A stretch of 64,000 nucleotides of DNA from Stieleria magnilauensis (GTDB taxonomy: Bacteria; Planctomycetota; Planctomycetia; Pirellulales; Pirellulaceae). Positions 31,774-37,701 of this stretch are shown one piece after another; the first letter of the stretch is position 1; each line of letters begins with the position of its first letter. The translations under genes and the position numbers were made by a program. The stretch is from NCBI GenBank assembly GCA_007753675.1, contig CP036432.1, positions 8,000,233-8,064,232 of the forward strand, given 5' to 3'. The notes below the pieces were generated by a model. That model was given only the letters and a program-made list of their open reading frames with translations, was not told the origin of the DNA and made no database searches.

Positions 31774-31873
31774 GACGCCTCTCCAAAAAACGGCACAAAA
31801 GCCAAGCCGGGACTTCCACCAGCGGCACCGCGAGTGCCGCACCGATCGCGAAATGTATAAAGTCAGGATTCAT
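31763..31873 (-). CDS. 36-residue single-pass membrane protein
   Basis: ATG 31873 lies inside the end of the preceding gene. FIHFAIGAALAVPLVEVPAW, then LLCRFLERRHVD, is one hydrophobic helix with a basic end. Coupling to both neighbours makes it plausible, but it is short. Confidence 0.45.
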   Translation of the reverse strand: MNPDFIHFAIGAALAVPLVEVPAWLLCRFLERRHVD

Positions 31874-33242
31874 TGGTGGACTCCTCGCCGCGTAGCTCGT
31901 TGGCCTCCACTGCCCTTGCAAGCCCGTGTAGTGAGCGATAGAACGCCTGTGATTCTTCAAGCGTCGTGAACTTTGCCGTCACGACATAGTGCTTGGCTGA
32001 ACCGCAGGATTCACTCACGACAAAGCCAGCCCTGCCAGTGCTGACTACCTCTTTGCACCGCTCCCGCAACTCATCCCGCTCCCGCCGCAACTGCTCGACT
32101 TCATCGGGCGTGGGGTCGGTGGGGAGGACTTCGCGGATGCGAACCAGACTGCTCTTGGCCCACGATGGGGCATTCTCTGCGTCGCTGTAGAGGTGAGCCT
32201 GCTCGCCGTTGATGTCTGTCCAGATGCTCGCAAGCCACTCCCGCCGCTCACCATCCGGCACGCCGGGGGCGAGCGGGGCATGCAGCCCGTAGTCCACGAC
32301 GTAATCACAGCCAACCACCGCGGTGTCTTTTTCAGGATCAACTGGGCGACGGCTGCCCTCAATCTCTCGCACGTCTCCCATGATGCACCCGTAGCAGATG
32401 TTTGTGACGCACTCGTCCCACCCGTTGTCGCTGGCTGCATCCCTCGCCTCATCCACATACGTCTCGGTTGCAGCCCTCGCTTCTTCTTCTGTCGCGTGTC
32501 GCTCCACATTGCCGTCGATGTCAATGCTGATCCACTCCCGCCGCTCACCATCCGGCGCGAGCGGCTTGCGTTTGCGTGGAACGACCAGCACATCGGCAAC
32601 GTGATCGGGGGCGGGGGCGATGCGACGGCGACGGATAAGCTGATTGGTGTCGTGCGTGTGGCCGATGTCACTTGATGTGGTCCATATGTCCAAGCCGTCG
32701 AGATAAAGGTCGTCCCCCTTCTGAACCACTTCACCGTTTTGCAGGAACCGCCATCCATCACCAGCGACCAACCGTCGATGCCAAGCCAACTCCCCGTGCG
32801 GGTCCACCCACTCGCTCCCGTCCCACGACTGCTCAGCGTCGGCGATGTCGCATAGGTTGTGATGGGGGCCGGGGTCGGGGGCGGGCTCTGGCGTGTCATA
32901 CGCATCGACCGGAACCTGGTCGCATCGCTCGTGTGCGTCCCACTTGCGGGCAGCTTCGATGATGCGGTCAAGATCGGATTCGAGCAGCGACGGAAACTGA
33001 TCGCCGGGATAGCTGTTCGTCCGGTCCCACCTCCACTCTTCCAGCCTGTCGCAACTCGCCGCCAGCGACGTGTCGGGTTCGGGCGGTTCGGGTGGCACTG
33101 GCGGAAAGCGCGTCCATGTATCGCCCATGCTGACCTCTTCCCAGTAGATGGGCAGCCATGCACCATTTCGCAGCCACAACACATACTGGTCCGCGTCTGC
33201 ATCCTCCGCAGTCGGCAGCCTGTCAGTTATCCACTCACTCAT
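31863..33242 (-). CDS. Large early phage protein with repeated WI/DGERREW modules
   Basis: 459 residues. The start WITDRLPTAEDADADQYVLW resembles DUF551-like modules. DGERREW occurs twice (about 242 and 331) followed each time by a small domain with I-D-I-D/T-D-I-N and an A-E-E/A-E-N helix, an internal duplication. Cysteines are scattered (CVTNICYGCIMG). A coiled coil (DEVEQLRRERDELRERCKEV) precedes the C-terminal domain. Function unknown; the protein looks mosaic. Confidence 0.68.
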   Translation of the reverse strand: MSEWITDRLPTAEDADADQYVLWLRNGAWLPIYWEEVSMGDTWTRFPPVPPEPPEPDTSLAASCDRLEEWRWDRTNSYPGDQFPSLLESDLDRIIEAARKWDAHERCDQVPVDAYDTPEPAPDPGPHHNLCDIADAEQSWDGSEWVDPHGELAWHRRLVAGDGWRFLQNGEVVQKGDDLYLDGLDIWTTSSDIGHTHDTNQLIRRRRIAPAPDHVADVLVVPRKRKPLAPDGERREWISIDIDGNVERHATEEEARAATETYVDEARDAASDNGWDECVTNICYGCIMGDVREIEGSRRPVDPEKDTAVVGCDYVVDYGLHAPLAPGVPDGERREWLASIWTDINGEQAHLYSDAENAPSWAKSSLVRIREVLPTDPTPDEVEQLRRERDELRERCKEVVSTGRAGFVVSESCGSAKHYVVTAKFTTLEESQAFYRSLHGLARAVEANELRGEESTNES

Positions 33243-33338
33243 CTCGCACCTCAGTTAGTTGTTAAAAAACGCCCCTCCGTGGGCCGGATCCCATCCGCTC
33301 CGTTGCACTCATTGCCGACGGCTCCGCCATCGCTCGTA

Positions 33339-33584
33339 TCAGTCACGCTCCAATGGCGTGAACTCCTTGCCGCTGTTCGACAGCCTGCCCTCGATCAGCA
33401 GCGGATTGCCATCCGAGTCCCTGATGTGCTCCGCGACCGCTGGCCCAAAGATTTCGCCAATGCCGTCAATGTGGATCTGGCACCATGCCGAGAACCGCTC
33501 GGGATGTCCGTTTCCTGGTGGGATTCGCACGCCAAGCGACACCGCGTCTTTATCTAGCGTGTCCTTCCAAGCCCAAAGTCTCAT
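33339..33584 (-). CDS. Small phage protein, function unknown
   Basis: 81 residues from ATG 33584 (ATGA overlap). Small beta-rich domain: DAVSLGVRIPPGNGHPERFS, then CQIHIDGIGEIFGPAVAEHI. A 96-base gap follows with a weak GCCC/GGGC hairpin and a T run (33264-33284) that may be a terminator. Confidence 0.6.
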   Translation of the reverse strand: MRLWAWKDTLDKDAVSLGVRIPPGNGHPERFSAWCQIHIDGIGEIFGPAVAEHIRDSDGNPLLIEGRLSNSGKEFTPLERD

Positions 33585-33778
33585 TGATCTCTCCTGTGTT
33601 TGATGCTCTTGATTTGCCATTGCATGTAGTCGTAGTGCCTGCTGTCCATGCTGCTGTGCTGGTCGGGCATGTTTGGTGCGTGTTTGAACCAGCAGATACA
33701 GACCAGCGCGCCGATCACGCAGACGGGCAGGATTCGGGTTGTTGCCCAGATGACCGCGTAGAATGCGATGTCGATCAT
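33581..33778 (-). CDS. Small membrane protein
   Basis: 65 residues from ATG 33778. One or two membrane helices at the N-terminus (FYAVIWATTRILPVCVIGAL, then VCICWF), then a polar, basic tail (HYDYMQWQIKSIKHRRDQ). Coupled to the next membrane gene by a four-base overlap. Confidence 0.6.
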   Translation of the reverse strand: MIDIAFYAVIWATTRILPVCVIGALVCICWFKHAPNMPDQHSSMDSRHYDYMQWQIKSIKHRRDQ

Positions 33779-33972
33779 GTGTCGCTCCCGGTCGGCTGTG
33801 CCCAAGTGGCGTATGCTTCCAGTGCCCAACGTGCCGCAAGGCAGGCCATCGTCAGAGCGAGCACCGCCCGGTGAACGACTTGCAAACTGTCGGTGCAGAC
33901 CATCACAGCAAGCAGGATTGCACCCGCCGCAGAGATCAGGTTTCCGGCGATGGTTAATGTGGCGCGGTTCAT
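33775..33972 (-). CDS. Small two-pass membrane protein
   Basis: 65 residues: LTIAGNLISAAGAILLAVMV and VHRAVLALTMACLAARWALE form two hydrophobic helices. Paired with the preceding 65-residue membrane gene. In the early region, so superinfection exclusion is one possibility; no direct evidence. Confidence 0.6.
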   Translation of the reverse strand: MNRATLTIAGNLISAAGAILLAVMVCTDSLQVVHRAVLALTMACLAARWALEAYATWAQPTGSDT

Positions 33973-34235
33973 TGCTTGTCCTCGTATGGGTTTTGCAAAA
34001 GGTCTTCAAGATGCTCCAGTCGCCAGCACCGCTCACAGCGGGCGGGAGACGTGGTGGCACATTCACACTTCGGAAAATGCGTCTCAATCAAACGCATCCC
34101 GAACACATGCACCGGCTCTGCTTGTGCGTCCCACGTCTCGTCCGGTGGCGTGTCTACGCGGTTGCCGTTGGCGTCGAGGATGCGGATTGCTTCGGTGTAC
34201 AGGCTTGAGGCGTGGGGCCAGTTGGGGTTGGTCAT
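33969..34235 (-). CDS. Small phage protein with CxC and CxxC motifs
   Basis: 88 residues from ATG 34235 (ATGA). Contains KCECATTSPARCERCWRLEH, a likely zinc site. Preceded and followed by four-base overlaps. Function unknown. Confidence 0.6.
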   Translation of the reverse strand: MTNPNWPHASSLYTEAIRILDANGNRVDTPPDETWDAQAEPVHVFGMRLIETHFPKCECATTSPARCERCWRLEHLEDLLQNPYEDKQ

Positions 34236-34771
34236 TGGTTCGCCTCGCGATTCCGAAAGAACCACCGCACCGCTTCACGGCACCACAAGAACGCCGGCGT
34301 CCACTGCCTCAGATTCGGGAAGTCGCGGCCGTCAACCAATCCGCTGCTATACAGTTCGCTTTGAAACGTATGCTCGCAGAATGTGTATTCCTCAAGCTCC
34401 GCCGCGATGCGTGCCCGGTCGCTCTCGGTTCCTTCGGCAGTCTGTTCTTCGGCAAGGAACTCATTCGCTGTATCAGGGTCGTAGGCTTTGACGATGATGT
34501 TGTTCGGCACCTTTTCCGCGAAGTAATCAATCGACTCGACCGCCGACGGTGCCCATTCGAACATATCGTTTAACCGCTCGACAACGAGCGTGCCAACGTC
34601 ACCCGTGACAATCAGCCTGCCGGGTATCGTGGTGATGTTGAACGCATAGATTCCGGTTCCTGGCTTTGCGCATCGGTAGTGCCGGAACAGGCCATTTTCC
34701 AAGTCGGTCGTGATGACGTGATCCGCAAACGCCTTTTCGGCCAGCCTCTCAATCTGCTCTTTGATCTTCAT
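34232..34771 (-). CDS. Conserved phage protein of unknown function
   Basis: 179 residues from ATG 34771. The segment YRCAKPGTGIYAFNITTIPG followed by RLIVTGDVG matches a small, widespread phage family (P-G-T-x-I-Y-x-F, then P-G-x-L-x-V-x-G-D) of unknown role; the later SIDYFAEKV also recurs in it. Acidic linker near 105-125, aromatic C-terminus (FLWCREAVRWFF). Confidence 0.68.
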   Translation of the reverse strand: MKIKEQIERLAEKAFADHVITTDLENGLFRHYRCAKPGTGIYAFNITTIPGRLIVTGDVGTLVVERLNDMFEWAPSAVESIDYFAEKVPNNIIVKAYDPDTANEFLAEEQTAEGTESDRARIAAELEEYTFCEHTFQSELYSSGLVDGRDFPNLRQWTPAFLWCREAVRWFFRNREANQ

Positions 34772-34962
34772 CGCATCACCTCCGGCCGACGCCCGCACTC
34801 GATCAACCACTGCTCAACAGCACCCCGCGAAACCCGCCAGCCGTACCGGTCCTGCACCCGCCGCGTACAGTAGATGTCGCCGCGGTCGATTAGCTTGCGG
34901 ATGTCGTCGGGGTCGTGGTTGAGACGGCGGGCGATTTCGGGGATGGATAGGGAGTCGTTCAT
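34768..34962 (-). CDS. Excisionase-like small helix-turn-helix protein
   Basis: 64 residues. SIPEIARRLNHDPDDIRKLI then a basic wing (RYGWRVSRGAVEQWLIECGR) fits the MerR/Xis-like excisionase fold. It could be the prophage excisionase or an early regulator. Its place in the early operon, far from any visible integrase, leaves both open. Confidence 0.65.
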   Translation of the reverse strand: MNDSLSIPEIARRLNHDPDDIRKLIDRGDIYCTRRVQDRYGWRVSRGAVEQWLIECGRRPEVMR

Positions 34963-35264
34963 TGGGGGTTCCTCAGCTTCTTAGATAGGTATGAGTAAAC
35001 TTCTCGGCACAGTTCGTCCTCGATCGTGTCTGGGTATCGCACCCATCGCGTGCTTGTTGAGAAGTGCGTGCCATCGTCTAGCCAAACGTCGCCGTAGCTT
35101 GTCCAGCCGCCTTCGAATTGCGTTCGATCGACACGCGGCATTTCGAACAACGCTCGACGCTTTCGCCCTTGGTTCTCTTTGCTCAGGCATGTGTCACGGG
35201 CGATCCTGAGTGACAGCAACTCGCACATGCGGGCAGCGTCTGCACAGCTTCTGCGTTTGCTCAT
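34959..35264 (-). CDS. Small phage protein, function unknown
   Basis: 101 residues from ATG 35264. Basic N-terminus (MSKRRSCADAARMCELLSLR), then WTSYGDVWLDDGTHFSTSTR. No family recognised. The 90-base gap upstream (35265-35354) contains a 31-codon frame starting inside the HNH-AP2 end that I do not trust. Confidence 0.6.
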   Translation of the reverse strand: MSKRRSCADAARMCELLSLRIARDTCLSKENQGRKRRALFEMPRVDRTQFEGGWTSYGDVWLDDGTHFSTSTRWVRYPDTIEDELCREVYSYLSKKLRNPQ

Positions 35265-35354
35265 TGGTTGACCTTTACGATTAGTGATTGCCAAACGGTG
35301 ATTTTTCGGTGCCGTCGCGGTATGCGGGATTGCACAACGCGGTTCGTGTTTTTG

Positions 35355-35990
35355 CTAAGACGCTGCCCTGCTGCATGCGATGGAATCGCCAGGGATCTCC
35401 GAGCGGCACGCAGGGTTGTCAAAGACCCTGCCGTGCATTTCGGGGAAGTTGAGTGCGGCAAACTCGCCTCGCAACTCAATCGCCCGTTTATCAAAAGCCT
35501 CTGCCGCCGCTTCCTCGTTCTGGAAGTAACCGATCGTTTCCAGCTTTCGCTTGTGGCGTATCTGAACGCACCAGCAATTGGCGGACTTGTCCCAATGGAC
35601 GCCAACAAATCGTGACGTTCCTCCGCGCGACCAAGTGTTGACGCTGTTCTGCCACGGTGTAGCTGCACGCAGGTTTTCGCGAACGTTGTTGAGTCCGTTG
35701 CGGTCCCGGTGATCAACAACGAACAGCGGGAAATCAAGAATCAGGCGGTGCATCAAGACCGGCCGCCTCTGTCCGTCGCGATCAAAGAATGACGAGCGAG
35801 TCCTTGCGTACTTCGTAGCTCCGGGGCATTTCCAGCTTCCATGGAGCTCCCACCGGAACCTCTGCACGTTGTCAATTGACGACTCGTCAATGATTGCAAC
35901 GGTGTCCTTTACCGGGATCTCTGCAAGGCCGTCTCCGATGAGCCTTGCCTTCAAGTGCTCCGGTATCGCACGCAAAAAAATCCGTACCAT
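35355..35990 (-). CDS. HNH endonuclease with AP2 DNA-binding domain
   Basis: 211 residues. HNH nuclease: LMHRLILDF (His81), FVVDHRDRNGLNNVRENLR (93-108, His94 and Asn residues), ATPWQNSVN. AP2 domain at 126-185: RFVGVHWDKSANCWCVQI, GYFQNEEAAAEAFDKRAIEL. This is the typical phage HNH-AP2 selfish endonuclease. It is the first gene after the early promoter. A C-terminal extension of about 25 residues after the AP2 domain (EMHGRVFDNPACRSEIPGDS) is unusual. Confidence 0.9.
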   Translation of the reverse strand: MVRIFLRAIPEHLKARLIGDGLAEIPVKDTVAIIDESSIDNVQRFRWELHGSWKCPGATKYARTRSSFFDRDGQRRPVLMHRLILDFPLFVVDHRDRNGLNNVRENLRAATPWQNSVNTWSRGGTSRFVGVHWDKSANCWCVQIRHKRKLETIGYFQNEEAAAEAFDKRAIELRGEFAALNFPEMHGRVFDNPACRSEIPGDSIACSRAAS

Positions 35991-36070
35991 TTCACCCGTC
36001 CATCAAATGACGAACGGTCGCGGAAGAGTCCGCAAGAGTTCGCCGGCTAGTGGTGTGCCGGCGTTTCGTA

Positions 36071-36089
36071 GGTCACTCAGATAGTGACC
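36071..36089. repeat. Inverted repeat in the early leader
   Basis: GGTCACT (36071-36077) and AGTGACC (36083-36089) form a 7-bp stem with a five-base loop. It lies in the untranslated leader between the early promoter and the HNH-AP2 gene, directly after the terminator T tract. It could be an RNA hairpin for antitermination or a second terminator stem. Confidence 0.55.
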
Positions 36090-36121
36090 AAAAAGAAACC
36101 CGGCGTTTGTTTGACGCCGGG
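36090..36121 (-). terminator. Rho-independent terminator of the XRE repressor gene
   Basis: On the minus strand CCCGGCGT / ACGCCGGG (8-bp stem, seven-base loop; 36121-36099) is followed by TTTCTTTTT. It would end transcripts of the repressor gene. A transcript started at the early promoter (start point near 36115) would lack most of the first stem arm and so should escape it. Confidence 0.8.
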
Positions 36122-36163
36122 ACTTTATCGGTTAGATTTTCATGTGTCAACAATAGTTGACAC
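36122..36163 (-). promoter_or_regulatory. Early promoter with repressor operator (O2)
   Basis: TTGACA (36150-36145) and TAAAGT (36127-36122) are 17 bases apart. The -35 hexamer is part of a perfect palindrome: arms GTGTCAAC and GTTGACAC around AATA at 36144-36163. The same palindrome, with one changed position, covers the repressor's own promoter. A repressor bound here would block early transcription. Confidence 0.72.
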
Positions 36164-36165
36164 GA

Positions 36166-36393
36166 TTAAGCAGAAATTTTCTTTCTTGTCGCCGCTTTCA
36201 GGGTAAATTGCATGCCGACAGCAGCAGCCATCTTTTCGGCGACTGGGACAGTAGGGTGTGAATCGCCGCGAAGCATCTTGTAGATGTACTCGCGCGAGAC
36301 GCCGCATTCATCGGCCAAGCATTTGACCGAGATAGCCTTTGAGCTGATCGCCTGACGGACTTTTGTGAGTAGTGCATCCATGATGGCGGACAT
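36166..36393 (-). CDS. XRE/Cro-CI-type repressor
   Basis: 75 residues from ATG 36393, preceded by AGAGG nine bases upstream; the longer frame would start inside the operator. The helix-turn-helix is VKCLADECGVSREYIYKMLR, followed by VPVAEKMAAAVGMQF, a standard XRE five-helix domain, then a short Lys-rich tail (LKAATRKKISA). There is no dimerisation or RecA-cleavage domain, so it is far smaller than lambda CI. It has its own promoter, operator and terminator and is the likely master switch. Confidence 0.85.
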   Translation of the reverse strand: MSAIMDALLTKVRQAISSKAISVKCLADECGVSREYIYKMLRGDSHPTVPVAEKMAAAVGMQFTLKAATRKKISA

Positions 36394-36413
36394 TATTGGT
36401 TGCCTCTGTCGTC

Positions 36414-36447
36414 GTGTCAACTAAAGTAGACACAGCAGAGGTGTCAA
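36414..36447 (-). promoter_or_regulatory. Repressor promoter with autoregulatory operator (O1)
   Basis: TTGACA (36447-36442) and TTTAGT (36425-36420) are 16 bases apart on the minus strand. The palindrome GTGTCAAC-TAAA-GTAGACAC (36414-36433, one mismatch between arms) covers the -10. The repressor should control its own synthesis here. Confidence 0.7.
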
Positions 36448-36499
36448 ACAAACGCCAGGCGTTGCTTTGCGGGCCTCACGGCTACCGCCCTCTGCTGAG

Positions 36500-36572
<73 letters not shown>

Positions 36573-36812
36573 ATGGCGATGAGCAACCTGGGTGACTCAT
36601 CACTGGGCGGAGTTTTAGCGAAGACCCCAAGGAACCGTCAAGGGTTCGTGTCGCCCACTCGGAAAAACGGCGCAATTTTTGCTCGAATCGACGAGCGAGA
36701 CAGAAATGACGCACCGTGGTGGGGGCTCGGGGGCGGCCAGATCAGGCGTCTGCTTGGGAAAAAACGCTACTGGGCCGGTCCTTCGAAGAAAACCTCGTCG
36801 CCGTGTGAGACA

Positions 36813-37007
36813 CTATGCGTCGACGGCCGCGTCTCCCGACTCCAAACTTTTCTGAATCGCCTCGTAGACTTCGCGGCGGTGCACGGGGACTTCGCGTGGA
36901 GCCTCCACGCCGAGTCGAACCTTGTCGCCACGGATCTCGACAACAACGATCTTGATGTCGTTGTTGATGACAATACTCTCGTTCTTTTTTCGCGATAAAA
37001 CCAACAT
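36813..37007 (-). CDS. csrA: Carbon storage regulator CsrA
   Basis: 64 residues, a full-length Csr[21 protein letters not shown], then [20 protein letters not shown] and [12 protein letters not shown]. The RNA-contacting Leu4/Arg6 region and the R-x-E-V-Y helix are conserved. AGGA precedes the ATG. It binds GGA loops in mRNAs and controls translation. Host gene, between tRNA-Glu and the heptamer-repeat locus; the 240 bases between it and the tRNA show nothing clear. Confidence 0.95.
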   Translation of the reverse strand: MLVLSRKKNESIVINNDIKIVVVEIRGDKVRLGVEAPREVPVHRREVYEAIQKSLESGDAAVDA

Positions 37008-37332
37008 TGTTTCAGTCCTTTCGTTGACCGGCCTGATAAATCGAATTGATGCCTACGGGGCGAACCAGCGTCCGACGGGAGGTCATTCGGCAAGATCGCT
37101 GTAGGCCGGTTCAATGCGGCGTCACTATTGGGAGGTAGGGACAGCCACTCCTGACAGTCAACTCTAGAACAAAATTAGTATCGGTCAAGGAATTCTGGCT
37201 TGACAAAACCCGATTTCTGGCCTTTCCACTCATCCAGGGGCTCGCCTAACCGTCAAACTCCGCCGTAAAGGGGGTGTTTTGCACCGCCCGTCGCGAACTC
37301 CCGTCCGCCAGCGACGCCACACGGGGGGGCAA
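37008..37332. other. Intergenic region upstream of csrA
   Basis: No gene seen. It contains the csrA ribosome-binding site (AGGA near 37018) and an isolated TTGACA at 37200 on the plus strand without a good -10. A run of seven G residues lies just before the repeat arrays. Confidence 0.5.
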
Positions 37333-37416
37333 GTTTCGGGTTTCGGGTTTCGGGTTTCGGGTTTCAGGTTTCAGGTTTCAGGTTTCAGGTTTCAGGTTTC
37401 AGGTTTCAGGTTTCAG
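37333..37416. repeat. Heptanucleotide array 1: GTTTCGG x4 then GTTTCAG x8
   Basis: Twelve uninterrupted 7-bp units; the first four end GG and the next eight end AG. The change from one variant to the other occurs once, as expected from unit-by-unit expansion. Read on the opposite strand the unit resembles that of array 4, so arrays 1 and 4 are roughly inverted relatives. Confidence 0.95.
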
Positions 37417-37488
37417 TACTCAGTACTCAGTACTCAGTACTCAGTACTCAGTACTCAGTACTCCCCGTACTCCGTACTCCGTACTCAG
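37417..37488. repeat. Heptanucleotide array 2: TACTCAG and variants
   Basis: Six perfect TACTCAG units (37417-37458), then TACTCCC, two bases, TACTCCG x2 and TACTCAG. Each junction creates the palindrome AGTACT. The array begins at the base after array 1 ends. Confidence 0.94.
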
Positions 37489-37490
37489 AC

Positions 37491-37588
37491 GCTAATCGCT
37501 AACTGCTAACTGCTAACTGCTAACTGCTAACTGCTAACTGCTAACTGCTAACTGCTAACTGCTAACTGCTAACTGCTAACTGCTAACT
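37491..37588. repeat. Heptanucleotide array 3: GCTAACT x13 preceded by GCTAATC
   Basis: Thirteen perfect units from 37498 to 37588 with one degenerate unit in front. No interruption and no mutation within the run, which implies recent expansion or active homogenisation. Confidence 0.95.
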
Positions 37589-37594
37589 GCTGTT

Positions 37595-37629
37595 GAAACT
37601 TGAAACTTGAAACTTGAACCTTGAAACTT
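37595..37629. repeat. Heptanucleotide array 4: GAAACTT x5
   Basis: Five units, the fourth being GAACCTT, followed by a ten-A run that belongs to the secretin terminator. The reverse complement unit GTTTCAA differs from array 1 by one or two bases. Confidence 0.93.
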
Positions 37630-37630
37630 G

Positions 37631-37673
37631 AAAAAAAAAACGCGGCGTGACCCATCTGGCCGCGCCGCGTTTT
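37631..37673 (-). terminator. Rho-independent terminator of the secretin gene
   Basis: Arms AAAACGCGGCG (37637-37647) and CGCCGCGTTTT (37663-37673) form an 11-bp stem; on the minus strand ten T residues follow. The stem is symmetrical, so it may also act on plus-strand transcripts. Confidence 0.88.
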
Positions 37674-37701
37674 CGGTTGATCGTGTTCGATCGGTGACCG
37701 C

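Larger units (their letters stand above)
1..36499 (-). mobile_element. Prophage (HK97-like siphovirus), right-hand portion; left end outside window
   Basis: About 65 consecutive minus-strand genes, mostly overlapping by 1-14 bases, include unmistakable siphophage modules: XRE repressor, RecT, RuvC-like resolvase, replication initiator, both terminase subunits, portal, ClpP-type protease, HK97-fold capsid, head-tail connectors, tail terminator, tail tube, G/GT-type chaperone and tape measure. The right limit is inferred from the tRNA-Glu 3' end at 36500 and from the switch to host genes such as csrA. No integrase, tail-tip or fibre-assembly genes are seen, so the element continues left of base 1. 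The second attachment repeat is therefore not visible and the exact boundary is an inference. Confidence 0.93.

Noticed and set aside
35265-35354. 31-codon frame between the HNH-AP2 gene and the next gene
   Set aside because: It starts inside the HNH-AP2 end, has no clear ribosome-binding site and no recognisable feature.
35872-35885. GTCAATTGAC palindrome inside the HNH-AP2 gene as a third operator
   Set aside because: Spacing and arms differ from the two promoter operators, and a 10-bp palindrome is likely by chance.
37274-37509. Two open frames across the heptamer arrays
   Set aside because: Their translations are only the repeat read as protein (GFRVSGFRFQ and similar); repeats of 7 bp keep frames open by chance.
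37333-37629. Possible CRISPR array
   Set aside because: Units are 7 bp and contiguous, with no unique spacers and no cas genes nearby.
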